Below, piece after piece: positions 1 to 13,170 of a DNA stretch of 64,000 bases. The DNA is taken from NCBI RefSeq assembly GCF_958295425.1, contig NC_081136.1:30184077-30248076 (forward strand), read 5' to 3'. Both the position numbers and the translations under genes were made by a program. Each line of letters starts with the position of its first letter. Within the stretch, counting starts at the first letter, position 1. The notes beneath the pieces were generated by a model that was not told the DNA's origin, made no database searches, and worked only from the letters and a program-made list of their open reading frames with translations. Source of the stretch: Solea solea. Its lineage: Eukaryota; Chordata; Actinopteri; Pleuronectiformes; Soleidae.

Positions 1-866
1 ATAATGTACAATCCTGGGAGCACAGTGCCAGAGGACGCTGGAAACTAAATGGCCCAGAAGCATGAGGAGTGACTCGGACTGTGAAGTGTTTCTCGCATCT
101 ACAGCAGTATCCCCTTGTCAACATACTGCTGTGATTTCACCTTCCACAGTGGGAAAAATGTATCTTGATACATACGGTCGTGTCAGGGCCTGGACATGTG
201 CGGCGTCTTTCGTTCTGAAAAAGGAACCCAGTGTATTTCACGGGGCACCATTTCCAATTTTCAGCCAGCAGACTCTGCCCCGGCCTCTCCTACATCACAG
301 TGACTATCTCTGTTCACACAGCTGCGCCGCTGTGACAGGGCTGCTGGAGGCTTGACCTCAGCTGCCGAGCGGGCCGCTGACAGATTTATGGCTCTCATCA
401 GACCACTTACGTCGGTCGTTTGGTTGGTGATTTTGCATGTATGCGTCTGCGTGTACAGCCCTGAACGTTCACCCATTGTGTGTGACTCCGGGGCTCCGTC
501 CAGGCTGTAACAATTGCGCTGCATATTGCGCTTGAGGCTTTGTTAAATTGTCCCAGAGCCTCTGGCCTTCAGACCCTCGGGTGCTTTTTTTGTTGCAGCA
601 TAAGTTAGCGCCATAAAAATAAACATATCTACACAAGAGCCACTTACTAGGAGAGATTGGCCAATAAATTGTTGTGGCCAATAATCTGTTCTGTTTTTAC
701 GCAGATGCAGATCACCACACTGCACTGATGCTCCACATCCATGGTTGCTATTGGGTCGTAGCAAGCCTTGCACAAACTGCAGGTCAATGACCATATTTGC
801 TTATTTAAAAGTCACTTTTCTCCTTTGTACAACTTTATGGAGACTCTAAAATAGCACTCTTTAGAG

Positions 867-1254
867 CAGGTGTATCAAACTCATTCTAGTTCAGGGGTCA
901 CATGGGCCGTACCAGTAGAATAATGGCGTAATAACCTGTAAACAACAAGATCTTCTTTACTTCTAATGAAGGCCTTTTTTTTTTTACAAACCGTATTATG
1001 AGCAACCTGAAATTTGTTGAGAAAAATAAGTGCAATCTCAACAATATTATGTAAAAGTTTATCATTTACACATAACAACTTACAGATCACAGTGGATCGA
1101 CAACAGCAGGTATCTGAAACTGACAAATATAGTTTTTCACATTATGATTAGAGTGTAATCATAATGTGAAATTTTAACAAATTCATCCCACGGGCCAGAT
1201 TGGACCCTCAGGTGGGCTGGTTCTGGCCCTCGGGCCATATGTTTGACACCCCTG
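867..1254 (-). mobile_element. Non-autonomous hAT-like element
   Basis: The ends are CAGGTGTATCAAAC and GTTTGACACCCCTG, inverted copies of the CAGGGGTGTCAAAC terminus. Flanks are CTTTAGAG and TTTAAGAG, an imperfect 8-bp duplication of the hAT type. The interior matches the element at 40326-40674 in reverse orientation, including CGTATTATGA and the GGGCCAGATTGGACCCTC-like segment. The 388-bp copy is non-coding. It contains a 16-bp perfect hairpin at 1135-1171. Confidence 0.8.
1135..1171. repeat. Perfect 16-bp hairpin within the hAT-like element
   Basis: TTTCACATTATGATTA, a five-base GAGTG loop, then the exact reverse complement. AT-rich. The related copy at 40326-40674 does not show this hairpin at the matching place. 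Confidence 0.9.
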
Positions 1255-2566
1255 TTTAAGAGAGTGTCTATTCAGAGTTTGTTTTATCCATGCAGTATTT
1301 GACAAAACATGGTTTATTTTTGTCTTTTTTTGAAATGTTACCATTAATATTGTTATTGCTTTATAAGTATTTCACTTCTGGTTTTTTTCCTTTTGGAATT
1401 GGGAGTTCGGTGTTATTGGCTGATTGATTGACTATATTTTAAATTTCCTTCATCCTATCGGCATTTAAACATGCAATATCCATCTACCTCTCCTTAATAC
1501 CCCTTGTCTTATATTTCTTTACCCCATAATAAAGGCCATATTTTTTATTGATTCGAAAATGTACTGACTCAAAACAGCAGCTAGTTAATGAGGCAGCGGC
1601 GCAAATCTACAGTATGTAACGATCAGTCCTGATTATTGACTAATCAGAGGATATCACATATGTTGTTGTGGTACATAACAACATAACATAACGAGGCCAG
1701 GTCCTTGATGTGTGGGGGCCTGTCCTCCGGAGACAGATGCTGTGCCACATGTCCAGCCTGTGCGACAGCATGGAAGGGGCTAGACTGACAGCCCTTCTTC
1801 CCGCCACCACCTAGGGTGTCCTGAGAGTGCCACACAGAGCAGGGGACGCCGTGGTCAGACCCACACAGCCGTCACCTCCATATGTCCACTTCAGTCCTGG
1901 GCGATGACTTCATCCAGATTAGGGAAAAACAAAAACATGTTGGTGCATGGTGTTTGCTCACGCCGTACCCCTCTGACTTGCTGCGGCAGCCGTATATTTC
2001 GAAGCTCAGCTTTGGCCTTTGAATCATCTCCGTCATCCAAGAGTGACCATGAAAGAGAAGTAGGAGCTTGAAGTGAGATCCTTGTTCTGAGTTAGGGCTG
2101 TAACATGTGCTCCATCCCCAGCAGGGGATGAAGAAATGCGATACCACCTGACTTAGCTGTCCATTTATCAGAGAAGCACACCACACGGTCCTCTCTCTCT
2201 GTCTCTGTAATGGGGTTTTGAGCTTTGCAGAAAACGTTGGGTGAGTTGACCTTTCCAATTTTTTCAGCCCAACAAGTTGTTCCCCTGTCTCTGCGGGTCA
2301 GTGAGTTTGACCTTTTCACCTGTGAGTGTAATTCCACGAGATAAGTCTCTCTCCACACACACACAGATAAAGTGTGTGGTTTTGTATCGCGTGATAAACA
2401 AAAATGACAGCACTGAAGCTCTTTCGTCGTCAAAACGGTGATACTATAAATAAGAGAGTGACATTGCTTTTAATAAAAAAAAGAGTATGCATGAGGTCCC
2501 AAATAACAAACAGATAATGCTTTTATATGCCCAGAGGTGTGGAATAATAAACTTGGGCAATGATGT

Positions 2567-2579
2567 CCCCCCCCCCCCC
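2567..2579. repeat. Poly(C) run
   Basis: Thirteen consecutive C in the upstream intron. Confidence 0.95.
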
Positions 2580-2961
2580 AAAGATGTCGAGCGTTATGGA
2601 GATGAACTCTGCTGTTGAACACCGATCATCTGGGGTCTTCCATCATGGTTATAGCAGCTCGTCGGAGCACAAGCACGGCGATAATGATTCATGATTTAGA
2701 GGTGCATATGGCCTCATCGTCGGCTCAGTGGGTTGCACGTCTTCTCGTCGTCAAAGCAAAAAAAAAAATGAATGCAAACAGGAAACGGAGGGGGGGATTA
2801 CTCATGTCAGGTTAATGCCAGGTTAACTGTGGAAACAGCGGCTTAGTGCTGTTGTGTGTGTGTCTGCGGTAGATTAGTGTGCGTAAATAAGGAAGTGCGA
2901 GAATCTGGTGATGCAGTCATATTCCGATACAGCGGGTGATGATGCTCATCATAAAAACAAC

Positions 2962-2962
<1 letters not shown>

Positions 2963-3012
<50 letters not shown>
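2963..3012. repeat. (TA)n microsatellite
   Basis: Fifty bases of alternating TA broken by one C at 2981. Cruciform-prone and likely variable. Confidence 0.97.
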
Positions 3013-3013
<1 letters not shown>

Positions 3014-3215
3014 TGAAAGAATCAGTGCAGTATCATGTCGTGAAATATTGTGATTTTCTTATGTTTTTTTCAGTGTGTTGATATTTTCTTACACCCTGAG
3101 CGTATAAAGAGTAACAGAGGATGACAAAAGCTTGTTGTCTGTCTCATTGGCTGTGAGGAAATACATACACACCATTTTCTGGCATGTGCGTACAGTGTGT
3201 GTGTGTCAGATAGAA

Positions 3216-3231
3216 GGGGGGGGGGGGGGGG
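3216..3231. repeat. Poly(G) run
   Basis: Sixteen consecutive G, followed by a second G-rich stretch near 3271-3278; a candidate quadruplex-forming block. Confidence 0.95.
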
Positions 3232-6200
3232 AGATCACAAAGTCAGTGCAAGACCGGTCCGGCATAAGGAGGGGGGGGTTGCAAAGTCGCTGTTTCGCTC
3301 CACTAGCCAACAATCCCCCTGCTTTGGCTCTGATAAGCCTGGGTTGAAAGCCCTTTCTTTTGGGTGGAGTGACACTTCTCACCCCTACCTCCTGTTTCCC
3401 CTTCCAAACACGGCAAAAGGATGGACACGTTAAGCATGTACACACAACTGCGCGGCAATGTCAGAGGCAGATATGGCTATTTGCACACGCCGCCGCGTTC
3501 TTGTTAAACACAGAAAGGGTCCGTCCATTCATCACCTTTTCACAGCGTGTTTGTCCCTTCTTCTTCTTCTTTTTTTTTTTTTTTTACGACTCTTTAAAAA
3601 TGTCACTCAAGCTCTCGGCGGCAGACAAGAGGAACTTATCAGTTGTTATCAGCCTCCAGCCGATTACCATACTCACCGATCGGCCAAGTGGCCTGGCCAA
3701 GACGATAGGAAACAGAGAGGGTGAGGAAGAGTTGAGGGAAAATGGGAAGTTAAGGGGGGGAAATGAGGGTGAAAGGTAGAGGGATGTGACAATAATATAA
3801 CAGGAGAGAGGAAAACAAGTGCTGTGCCTTTTAAATTTGGTCCCAAATTTGCTTTGATTGTCGACCCCACCCTCTCCAAAAACCCTGAGCTCACCTTCCT
3901 CCTTTTTCCTCCTTCTCCTCCTCCTCATCCTCCCATTACTTATCAGTTGCCAGACACAGTTTCAAGTCTGTTCCGTTCCACTGCCCCTGTCTGTCTTGTT
4001 GCTGCTCGTCACTGTCTATGCATCGCACTCATTAATACACTTTGGCGTTACCCTGCATCTTCAGCGGTGCCACAGATTGTGTGGACCCCGAGAAAAAGAA
4101 AGATAGTGATAGAAGGCTTGGAGGCAGCCTGTCATTCATGTGTGGGAGTGAGAGAGAGAGTGAGGGAGTGAGGGAGAGAGGGAGGGGGGTAATTTTGTCA
4201 AGTATTATGTGGTTTGAAGCCAACCTTGTGTTGGAATAACCTAATAATAATACACCTTATGGCCTCACACCGCAGGGCTATTTTGTCAGGTTACACAGAT
4301 GTCAGGATTAATTCACCTGGAGCTGTTCTGGACAAGTTGCAGGCATTGTGCAAAAAAAAAAGAAAAAGAAAAAAGAAATCCCTACTTATTTATCTATCCC
4401 CGTAGCTTTGGGGAAAGTACTAAAACCAAACTTGTGACACATAAAAACCCTTTAATATCCTCCACACGAGCATTTTCTAATATAGCGCTTTTTACCCAAC
4501 TGCTATCAACGTAGTAAATTGTGAAATCTCAGTTCTGAGGTGTGAAATATAGTCTTAATATAATGTGGGCCATAATCTATGCAGTGGTGTAATAATAATC
4601 CGGGCTGGTTAGCAAGACAAGACAAAGAACTTCCTTCCTGGCTCCGCTCCTCTCTGATTATGTGGTTTTAACTCTCGTGTTTGTCTTAAATGATCTATTT
4701 CTAGTTCTCGAGGTGTCGCAAACGTTTCTTTTGTTTTGCTGCACAATAACAATCAGGGGCTTGAATCTTGTATCTGTTCTCACTTGGCAGTCACGGTGCG
4801 ACGCTCATGTGAGACCAAATGTCACTTTTACTATAAAAAGAAAACCTCCTCTCACTCTTTTTTTTTTTTTCCCAGTCTGCCAAGAATTTCTCCATCATGC
4901 ATCATTATTAGAGGGGGGAGGGGCCGTTTCTAGCAGCTATGTCGAAAGAACATTTCTGTAATTTCGGCGACAGCTGACGACCACCGCGACGTCTGGTTTG
5001 CCACATATTGTCGAAGGCGAGATTATTTCATGAGAAGTGTGTCTCGGAGAGGCGTGATCTCGGCGCTTGGAAATGCAAATGCAGTTGTTGTGTCACTGCC
5101 AAGTTTGTTTTGAACCCAGAGGGGTTGATGCCGGGTCCAGGTGGTGTAAGGAGGAGATTTGGTTACCACAGGGTGAGGGTGTCGAGTTCCCTCTTAACCA
5201 ACTTGGGTTTAGTCGTCATTAGGCACTTTCAGAGTCTGGCGTCGAGTCCAGTTACAGATAGAATGACACCAAACCATCTGCATAGTGGGGGGGGGGGGTT
5301 ATTACATTTAGCGGGTGTAACCATAAGCCTTGTGTTGATATGGGAAATGCCCTCAGGACTGAGAGTGGCCAAAGCATTGGATGGATCTCTGTTGTTGTTG
5401 TTATTCACAAGCAGATGCACATTAGATCGCTTCTTCGTCGCGAATGAGATAAAGTAAATGTTTTTGAAATCTGGATGAATGTAGTCAGAAATTAATGAAG
5501 CATAACATTCAATCATTAAAACATTTTTCTTCTGTTCAGGAATGCAAGTAAACAACTTTAATTTCTTTATCTTTATCAAGACATAATGTGTGTTATTATT
5601 TTTTTCTGTTTTTTTTTTTTTGGTAAAACAGTCCATTTCAAAACAAATTTCAACAAATATCATTTCAGTTAAAGAGCTTCTACAAACTGGTGTATTCACC
5701 AGTACAGAAACATAAAGGAATATTAATCTAGGGCAGCTGTGGCATGTGTTTAAACATTAAATAACAGAACGTGCTGCGTTTGCAATAGAAAAGGACATCC
5801 ACACTTTGTTATTACCTTCCAAAAAGATGCATTCAACTATATCTCCTGGTTGAAAGTCTATTAGGACACAGTGGCACTTTTGTCATAGCTGGTGTGCAAA
5901 ATATCAGAGGAAAGCAACATTTACATCCTTTTTAAGTCCACCTTTTTAAAAGGTGTGACTCAGACACACACAATTAAGGCATTCCGCGCGTCATCATCGT
6001 CGTCATCGCAACAACTTGTTTCGGAGACCCATTTTTTAGAGACAATGGCCTAATTTAAAAAAGTCAATCAGGGACTTGACTGTAGTCACATATTATTACC
6101 AGACTGATAAATCCACTGGCGGCGGTGGTGGATGTGATTAGCCATTCACGGTGTGTTCACTGTGAACACAGCTAGAAGTCTTGATTGAAGGTGGTTGAAT

Positions 6201-6979
6201 GAGAGTTAAATTGCACTTCATGTGTGTCTCTCACTTAACTAGCCAACCATGCTGCTGAAAGAAGGTCTTTTTTTTTTTGCACAAAAACGGCTCTTTTTCC
6301 CCCCTCGTTCACAGTCAGTGGAGTGTTAAGTCGTTTCCTTTCCTCACCAAAGGGCAGACTAACGAAGCTTCGTGTTATGAATAATGCTAATGGATTAGGT
6401 GCTTCCACTGAGCATAAATGTGTATATATGTCACTTGAAAATGCAAAAAGCAAAGGTTTAGTAGGAGGCTCGAGGAAAAAGAAACTTCTGGAGTTCACAA
6501 CCAGGATTTAATTTTATGCCAAAAAAACAGTGCATAAATCTTTGATTTTCCTGCTCCCCCAGCAAAATGTTTTCGCTTCCCAAGCTTTAGCATGTTTTGC
6601 TAATTATGCCCCTGCATCTAGAGAGCAGGTCCTTTGCTTTTCTTTTCTTTTGCCTTTAACCAAGTTTGTGCTCATGTGAAAAACGATTCACAGCAAGATT
6701 ACATCCACCGGGGGATGCCTCATTTCTGAATGTGCGAGTTTTCATCACGGCATGATCACTTACACATGGTGAAACTGTAACATTACCAACTTGGTTCTGT
6801 TTTTCAGTTTCATAATTATGAATATGCAAACTACTTTAAGCGGCAAGATATGCTAAATGGTTAGGAGTGTATTTTTTAGTTTAGTGCGTAAAACAAAAGG
6901 CATCTATCTTCCTCGTCCTTTAGGTTTTTTCCTCAAATGACAGATGAAAGTTGTGTTTTTGTTTGTATTTATTGACTTA

Positions 6980-6995
6980 AAGGCCCAGTGTGTAA
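6980..6995 (+). repeat. Isolated MITE left end
   Basis: AAGGCCCAGTGTGTAA differs by one base from the perfect end at 24853-24868. I could not find the matching right end within the next 500 bases, so only this terminus is called. Confidence 0.45.
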
Positions 6996-9373
6996 CATTT
7001 AGGGGAGTTTATTTGGCAAAAATGGGATACTGTTTAACCATTAGCATTTTTGCATAACTGTGTAGTTGGATTTTTGATGATGTAGCATCAAGCTAGCATC
7101 AACACATCATCAGCAGGGTAAAACTAACCTGTCTCGCGACGTAAACAATGAATATGTAAATGACTAAACTAGCAGGTGAATAAAGTATGACGACTAAGGA
7201 ACGTAAAGAAATAATCCAACTAACCTCACTACAAACCTAATCTCAGTGTGTCATGTATTCTATCAAGCACTTGGTGGTGATTCCTGTCGCCTATGATTGG
7301 CAACCTACATGTGACCTCTGTGACATCTGTCGACAATAAAACGTACAAATAAAGCCACTTAGCTGCTACAGTAACACAGGTTTTGTTGTTCACGGTTCTC
7401 ATACAGAGGAGTAAACACGTAACCTCTTTGTGAACTCGGCCGTCCGGATGAATTATGTGGGTCTAATCTGTGACCCCCGAGAGCCTAATTCAAACTCATT
7501 GCTGCTGTGTGTTGAGGGGCTGAAGGCGGTGGCCACACCATTGTTCAGTCCAGCTCAGGGGGCTGTTGTTTTAATGGCAGATGGGTGATTAATGGCGATC
7601 TAATGACTGTGGGGAGGACACGGCGCAACAATGGAGTCCTGATACGTAGCGGGCTAAGTGCGATAGTCAGTCGAAACAACTATCTGCATGGTTGCACACA
7701 CACAAGGACAGACCCGCGTATAAAAAAAGCCCACGCCAAAACATCCCATTAATCTCCATACACGCAAACACATTTATATGCACGGGGTGCAAGCTCGTGA
7801 AAGCGACTGGTCGTGAATCGCCCGGAGAGGAAAGTTTTGCCCGTCATCCGGCGTCAGTTGCGCCCCGGTCTCATCACGAGCAAAACAAACGAGCAGAATT
7901 CTCGACACCGTCAACCCCCCAGTGTGACAAAAGAAGGCTAATTTATGCATTGGCAGCCTGGTGTGCGAGGAAGAAGAATGTGGCAGCGGAGCTGGATGCT
8001 CACTCGCGGATTGCGGTAATTGTGATTTGGTTGCTAGGATGTTGAGGGTAATGAATGTCTTGTTGATGCAGTTTGTCATAACCCGTGCCATCCGTGGCTG
8101 CTTCAGGACACAGCGCCTATTAGTTAAACACAGACACATTGGTCCTGCCATGATGTATGAGCTCGTCATTAGGAGGGCATTAGTCATTTTATGAGAGAAA
8201 ACGAAGAAAACTGCCAGGCGGGTCAATGTTGGATCAGATTGTGGGAGAGGTAGAGTGAAGTACACCAAGACTTCACGGCATAACCGCTTGAAAGAAATAA
8301 TGTTTTATCCTCACTGGATTACCGAGCAGGAAACTGTGTGTTTCCCATGAAAGTATCATGAACACACACGTCCTGTTGTGTTTGTGCAATGAATAAGAGA
8401 AAATACTTGTACAGTGTGAAAGAATACGAGAGAAATCTGTACAGGAAGTATCTGTATTCATGACGCTTAATTGAAAGGAAGCCTGCCTTGCATAAAGAGG
8501 TGGCACAAAGAGCAGGAAATGAGATGGTTCTTAATGCGTTCACTGACGGATGATAACCTTTGATTTCTCCCCACTTACATCAGGAATGGCTGCTTGGAAT
8601 GACAGTCACAAGTCAACAGTCTCTGATGTCTGCATGAGTGTTTCGACTACTGACGGTGTTCCGCTGGGGTGGGGTGGGGTGGTGTGGGGTAGGGGGGGGA
8701 TAGACAAGAGATGGAAAACCTCCAGAGACGCACACAAGAAACAGACAGGTATAGAAACGCAAAGTGACACAGTGTCTGTTTTTTAAAGGGCTGGTTATAC
8801 GCTGATATACTGATTTTTGAACTGAAGCCTGACAACGACAGACGGGGAAGACAAAGAAAACAGAGAATTAAGGCAAAAAAAAGGATGCCATATGATCAGA
8901 TCAAGAAAGGAAAAGATTCAGTTTAAAAATCAACAGTTCTTCATTTACAACAATGAAAAAAAACGATGTCACATCTGGTTAAGTTTGGATTGTATTTGAG
9001 TGCTCGATACAAGGACAATACTGTGAAACCACTACAAAATAAGTCCATGAACAGTCAAATAGTTGTCTTGTTTATTTTTCTTTTCAGTTGCACAAAAAAT
9101 ATGAAAATCCTGACTTTGTGCCACTGGAACATATCATAGTCATATTTTGTCTCAGTATTAAGTACACCAATTTACTGTGGTTAGAACATTTAGCTATTGA
9201 TAATAACATTATAGTGATACTTACAATTAGATATATACTGTACATGTACGTGAAAACATATGTCGTTGTCTTTGATTAACAGGCTCATCAACATACAAAG
9301 GAGTGGAATTTGCCTCCTGAAGCTGAGTTAACAACTACTAAACACTGGGCACAATTGGTTCATATTGGCAAAA

Positions 9374-9420
9374 CATCCATCCATCCATTTTCTACCGCTG
9401 TCTGGCAAGTGGGAGGTAAT
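9374..9420 (+). repeat. SINE-like repeat fragment
   Basis: CATCCATCCATTTTCTACCG followed by CTGTCTGG is the opening of the dispersed repeat seen in fuller form at 32902-33215. The copy soon diverges. Confidence 0.6.
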
Positions 9421-10134
9421 CTTTTGTTTTAGTCTCGGGGAGCCGCCAGTGTACGATCGGCCACGGAGCAGGAGAGTCAATCTTTTTCAAGGACACTTGA
9501 GCTTTGCAGGCTCCACGATGAGTGGCTTCATACCTGGACGTAAGCAGCTGGATGACAGTGTGCCAGCCTCTTACTTTTAGCAGGTAGTATTGAACATGGA
9601 CACATGGGAGGCACCGAATAAACCTTCTGAAGTCAAGATAGAAGAAACTGAAACAAGTCCGTGCTGTGAAGAGACGTTCCCAGAGGAAACGCAGTCTAAT
9701 CTGCTGCTTGCAGATACAGTGTGATGTAGAAGGGATTGACCTGAGCGGGCAACTTAACATCCGTCCCAACATTTTTTTTTCCTTTTTTTAATTCACATTT
9801 CATGTTGTCATGTGGTCTTCCTCATGCAGAACTAATTGGTTGTTTTTCGCCCGTTGTCGAGGAACCCGTGTCTTTGAAAAAGCGAGAAGGACACTCATTA
9901 CAGCGAGTGTACTCGCATGGAAATAGATGCAATCACAGGTGCGGACAAGCACATAACCACAGACGGCAAGAGCGCGGCTCAGTGCGATGAATGAGGTTAG
10001 GAATAAGAGCAGGATCTCCTTGAACCCGTTGGGATGGCTTATCACACACACACACATGCACATGCACAGTGTGGTTTCCATGATTTCAGAGGACATTTCA
10101 TGGAGTCTAACCTTAACCATAACTACTTCTCGCC

Positions 10135-10260
10135 TAACCTTCACCTAACCCTAACCTCATCCTTATGGGGACTTCATATTTGTCCCCCTAAAGAAGACAA
10201 GTCCCCATAATGTGACTGGGAAACCATACATAGGTCCCCACAAGGCTAATAATAACTGGA
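10135..10260. repeat. Fish-type GTCCCCACAAG repeat
   Basis: A block with CCTAACCCTAACC, TATGGGGACTTCATATTTG, GTCCCCATAATGTGAC and GGTCCCCACAAGG, followed by an AC repeat at about 10262-10278. I recognise the GTCCCCACAAG wording as a common interspersed repeat in fish. Its class is unknown to me. Confidence 0.5.
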
Positions 10261-11890
10261 ACACACACACACACACACTGCAAGCCACCAGTGCCACCAT
10301 GAACACAAACACACATCACTTGCTCGCTCTCTACCACAGACTCCTCATCTGATTTGCATTTTTGTTAACACTCTAATTGCCTCTCATTAAATACCTTGTC
10401 ACTTTGATTAATTGGTGCGATGCCGAAATGTAAAACAGCGGAGCATTACAATGCACGTCGAACCGTCGCAGACAGAAAATGACTAACAAGCCTGCAAAAA
10501 AAAGAAAATGAAATAAAGAGATGAAATTTAATTTGGGCACTTTTGAAGTCGTCAGTTTTGTTTTCGTTCTAATTGTGAAGTACGTCTTTTACTGCCTGAG
10601 TGAAACACCACAGTGTAGTGCATGATTCACTGTGATCTGAGAATGGTTTCAGTTGTAGACCAGGTACAAAAAGCATGCTATTCCTTTCATATACGGCTAC
10701 TGAGGTAGCAACCCCCTGCTGCTCCAGCAAAACTGATCACTGGTCACAACTACAAGACAATGGCTGTTGTGGTCACCTGCAAGAGCACTGACATACAGTA
10801 CATGCTAAAATAGGACAAACAAATCATCTTTGGCTAGATGTAGTTAAAAATGACTGATAACCACAAGAGAGCAGCAATTTACTCCGCACTGTCCTCATGC
10901 TCAAGCTTGAAATTGGCGGTTATTATAGTAAATTATATTGTTCATAGCTACTCTCAGGCAAATCTTGAAGCTGTATGGGATTATAACTCCTTTCATGTCA
11001 TAGAGTATGCTGCAATTGCATAGTGAGCGATAATGACAGTTGTTTTTTCTTGTACAGATCACTTGGATTTGAATTTAGAAAATCTGAAGTGTAGCTAATT
11101 AAAGCTAATTGTTGTGTTAGTGTAAACCGAGGCAGCTTTGTGACTTGCACTGAACATTTTCAGGGGATTGTTTTGGGGAGTATTTGAGAGTCCACAAAAG
11201 TCACTCTGGTCACTTCCAGAACTTGTTCTTGTCACGTGTCGGTGAGCCTGCATGCGTGTGAACATAACACACAAAGAGAGCGGGCCAGGGTTCTGTCTCC
11301 TACATGCTTAACCCAGGCGTCACCAATCACCTGGATGTTCTGGACAGTCTCCCACTGCTTTTGTCATTATGTGAAAGGCAAGTTCCGGAGAATGTCCGTC
11401 CACTTCCCAGAGTTTATGTCTGAAAATGGCTTAAGAGATACAGAAGTCCATTAACCGAGAGAAGTTGGCCAACAACTGGAGATGCTGACAGGGCACTCTC
11501 CTCCTATGTTGAGCAGCAATCACAAACCCCAGCAGGACATACAAAGAAATCGGCAAGCTAAAAAAAACCTCTTTGAGATTTCCAATTAAACTTGTCTTTT
11601 GAGGGCAGTTGGAGGTAAACACAGTAATTAGCTCTCTAGATGAGCAACTGTGTTTAAAGTCTCCATGACATGTCCCCGCCAACATTAAAGCGCTTTAATC
11701 ATGTTGCTTGACATTATGCCTACATGTCCAGTACACAATCCAACATCAAAAGAGACGTTTTTTCTAATATTCTTGTTGGATTTTAGCAGTGGCTATGCCC
11801 TTGAATCTATTTTGCAGTTTTTGATGATTCATGTTGTACTTGGCGGAAGTACCTTTACTTGGGAAGCAGGGTCTTGGTGGCCATGTCAGT

Positions 11891-12195
11891 GAGATACGTA
11901 GCGTGATGTTGCACCGGCGTGCCGACAACGGCATTGAATGCATCACAACAGACAGCAATGGAGGACATCCAGCAGCTGGTTATTTTCCTGCTTGGTTTAT
12001 GGCTGTTTGTCTCAACAAGATGTCAAGCTTTGTTTGAGAATAGACTGCAGGCTTTGAAGAAACACCAGTTGCAAGAGAGTTGCAACTGACGTGGGTCTAG
12101 CTCCACCGTTCCGTTACCGTGGTTCCCCAAGGGAAGGATACTGAAAAATGAAAATGTTGGGATCATACCGAACCAAACAGTTCCACTCGGGGGAA
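11891..12195 (+). repeat. Dispersed TACCG-rich repeat, copy 1
   Basis: Begins GAGATACGTAGCGTGATG, passes through GCATCACAACAGACAGCAAT and CTCAACAAGATGTCAAGCTT, then GTGGGTCTAGCTCCACCG, and ends near ATACCGAACCAAACAG. Each of these blocks recurs in the same order in the reverse copy at 49842-50215. Non-coding. Confidence 0.7.
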
Positions 12196-12888
12196 ACACA
12201 CCAGTCGATGTCTCAACTCTTTCGCAGAGATGAGCCTACATTTCAACATTACAACTAATCTCTTTGAGAACCACTTAGAAGCCAACGTGCTAATAAAACA
12301 AGCTGTATTCATGTTCCTCCTAATCCTTAGTGGCAATGATAGTCTGCTTTGAAAAAGACAGAGTTTGAAACATCCTGCGTCATTCTGTTCTGCTTGTTCT
12401 CCCTGGTTGCTTGTCACACACATGCATCAAAAACATAGTGGTATTCTCATCCCACACAAGGTATGGGTCAATGGGATTCAGCTGACCGAGCATGGCCCAC
12501 CAGTTGCACAGCCTGCCACTCAAATTTATGGCACTATCATCTCAGCTCCGTTGCACTAGGGTGATATTGCATGTCAGAGACTTTTATTATTGAAATGAGA
12601 CATTTATGACAGAAAGCCCTCGCCACAGGAGATTGGCCCCCTGAATCATCTCAATGCCGCTAAAGGAGGAGAAGAAATGGGATTTGATTATTGAAGCAAG
12701 CCACCTGCGCTTTTTCACTCATCACAATGTGCCAAATTCCATTCATTTAAAAACAAGCCCACTCACATTCAGCTGAAGTTCAGAAAAATCACAATCTGGG
12801 AGAAACGTGGCAGACAGCTTGCTGGTGGTGTTGAACACCCTGACTCCTCAGGGGCGGACGAGGTCGATGTTGAATAGGCAGGCGTCTC

Positions 12889-12910
12889 TTTCTCTCTCTC
12901 TCTCTCTCTC
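12889..12910. repeat. (TC)n microsatellite
   Basis: Alternating TC in the upstream pdzrn4 intron. Confidence 0.9.
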
Positions 12911-13148
12911 CTTGGCAGCTCATTGTTACATGGTCTATTGTAAGCCTGTTCAGTTTGAGATACTGGCGTTATTTGGTCAAACACAGTTAATGGAAACAGC
13001 TGCATTGTGGAGCCGTTTTAAGTCTGTTGGGAGCTGATGTCATGTTTTTGTGCTGTGTGTTTGCTTCCATTTGCCCACAATGACACCATATCTGTCGGAT
13101 TTTAGCTGTGAGGTTGAGTGGTTTCCATCACGCTGTTATCTCGGAGCA

Positions 13149-13170
13149 GCAAACACACACACACACACAC
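13149..13170. repeat. (CA)n microsatellite
   Basis: About ten CA units in the upstream pdzrn4 intron. Confidence 0.9.

Noticed and set aside
2086..2125. GGCTGTAACATGTGC, which would encode GCNMC as in the recalled start of the human PDZRN4 short isoform.
   Set aside because: The codon before it is TAG, not ATG. The following residues do not match, a stop follows within eight codons, and there is no donor in the right phase.
10138..10160. Telomere-like CCTAACCCTAACC.
   Set aside because: Only two units, inside a dispersed GTCCCCACAAG repeat in the middle of a gene; not a telomere or interstitial telomeric array.
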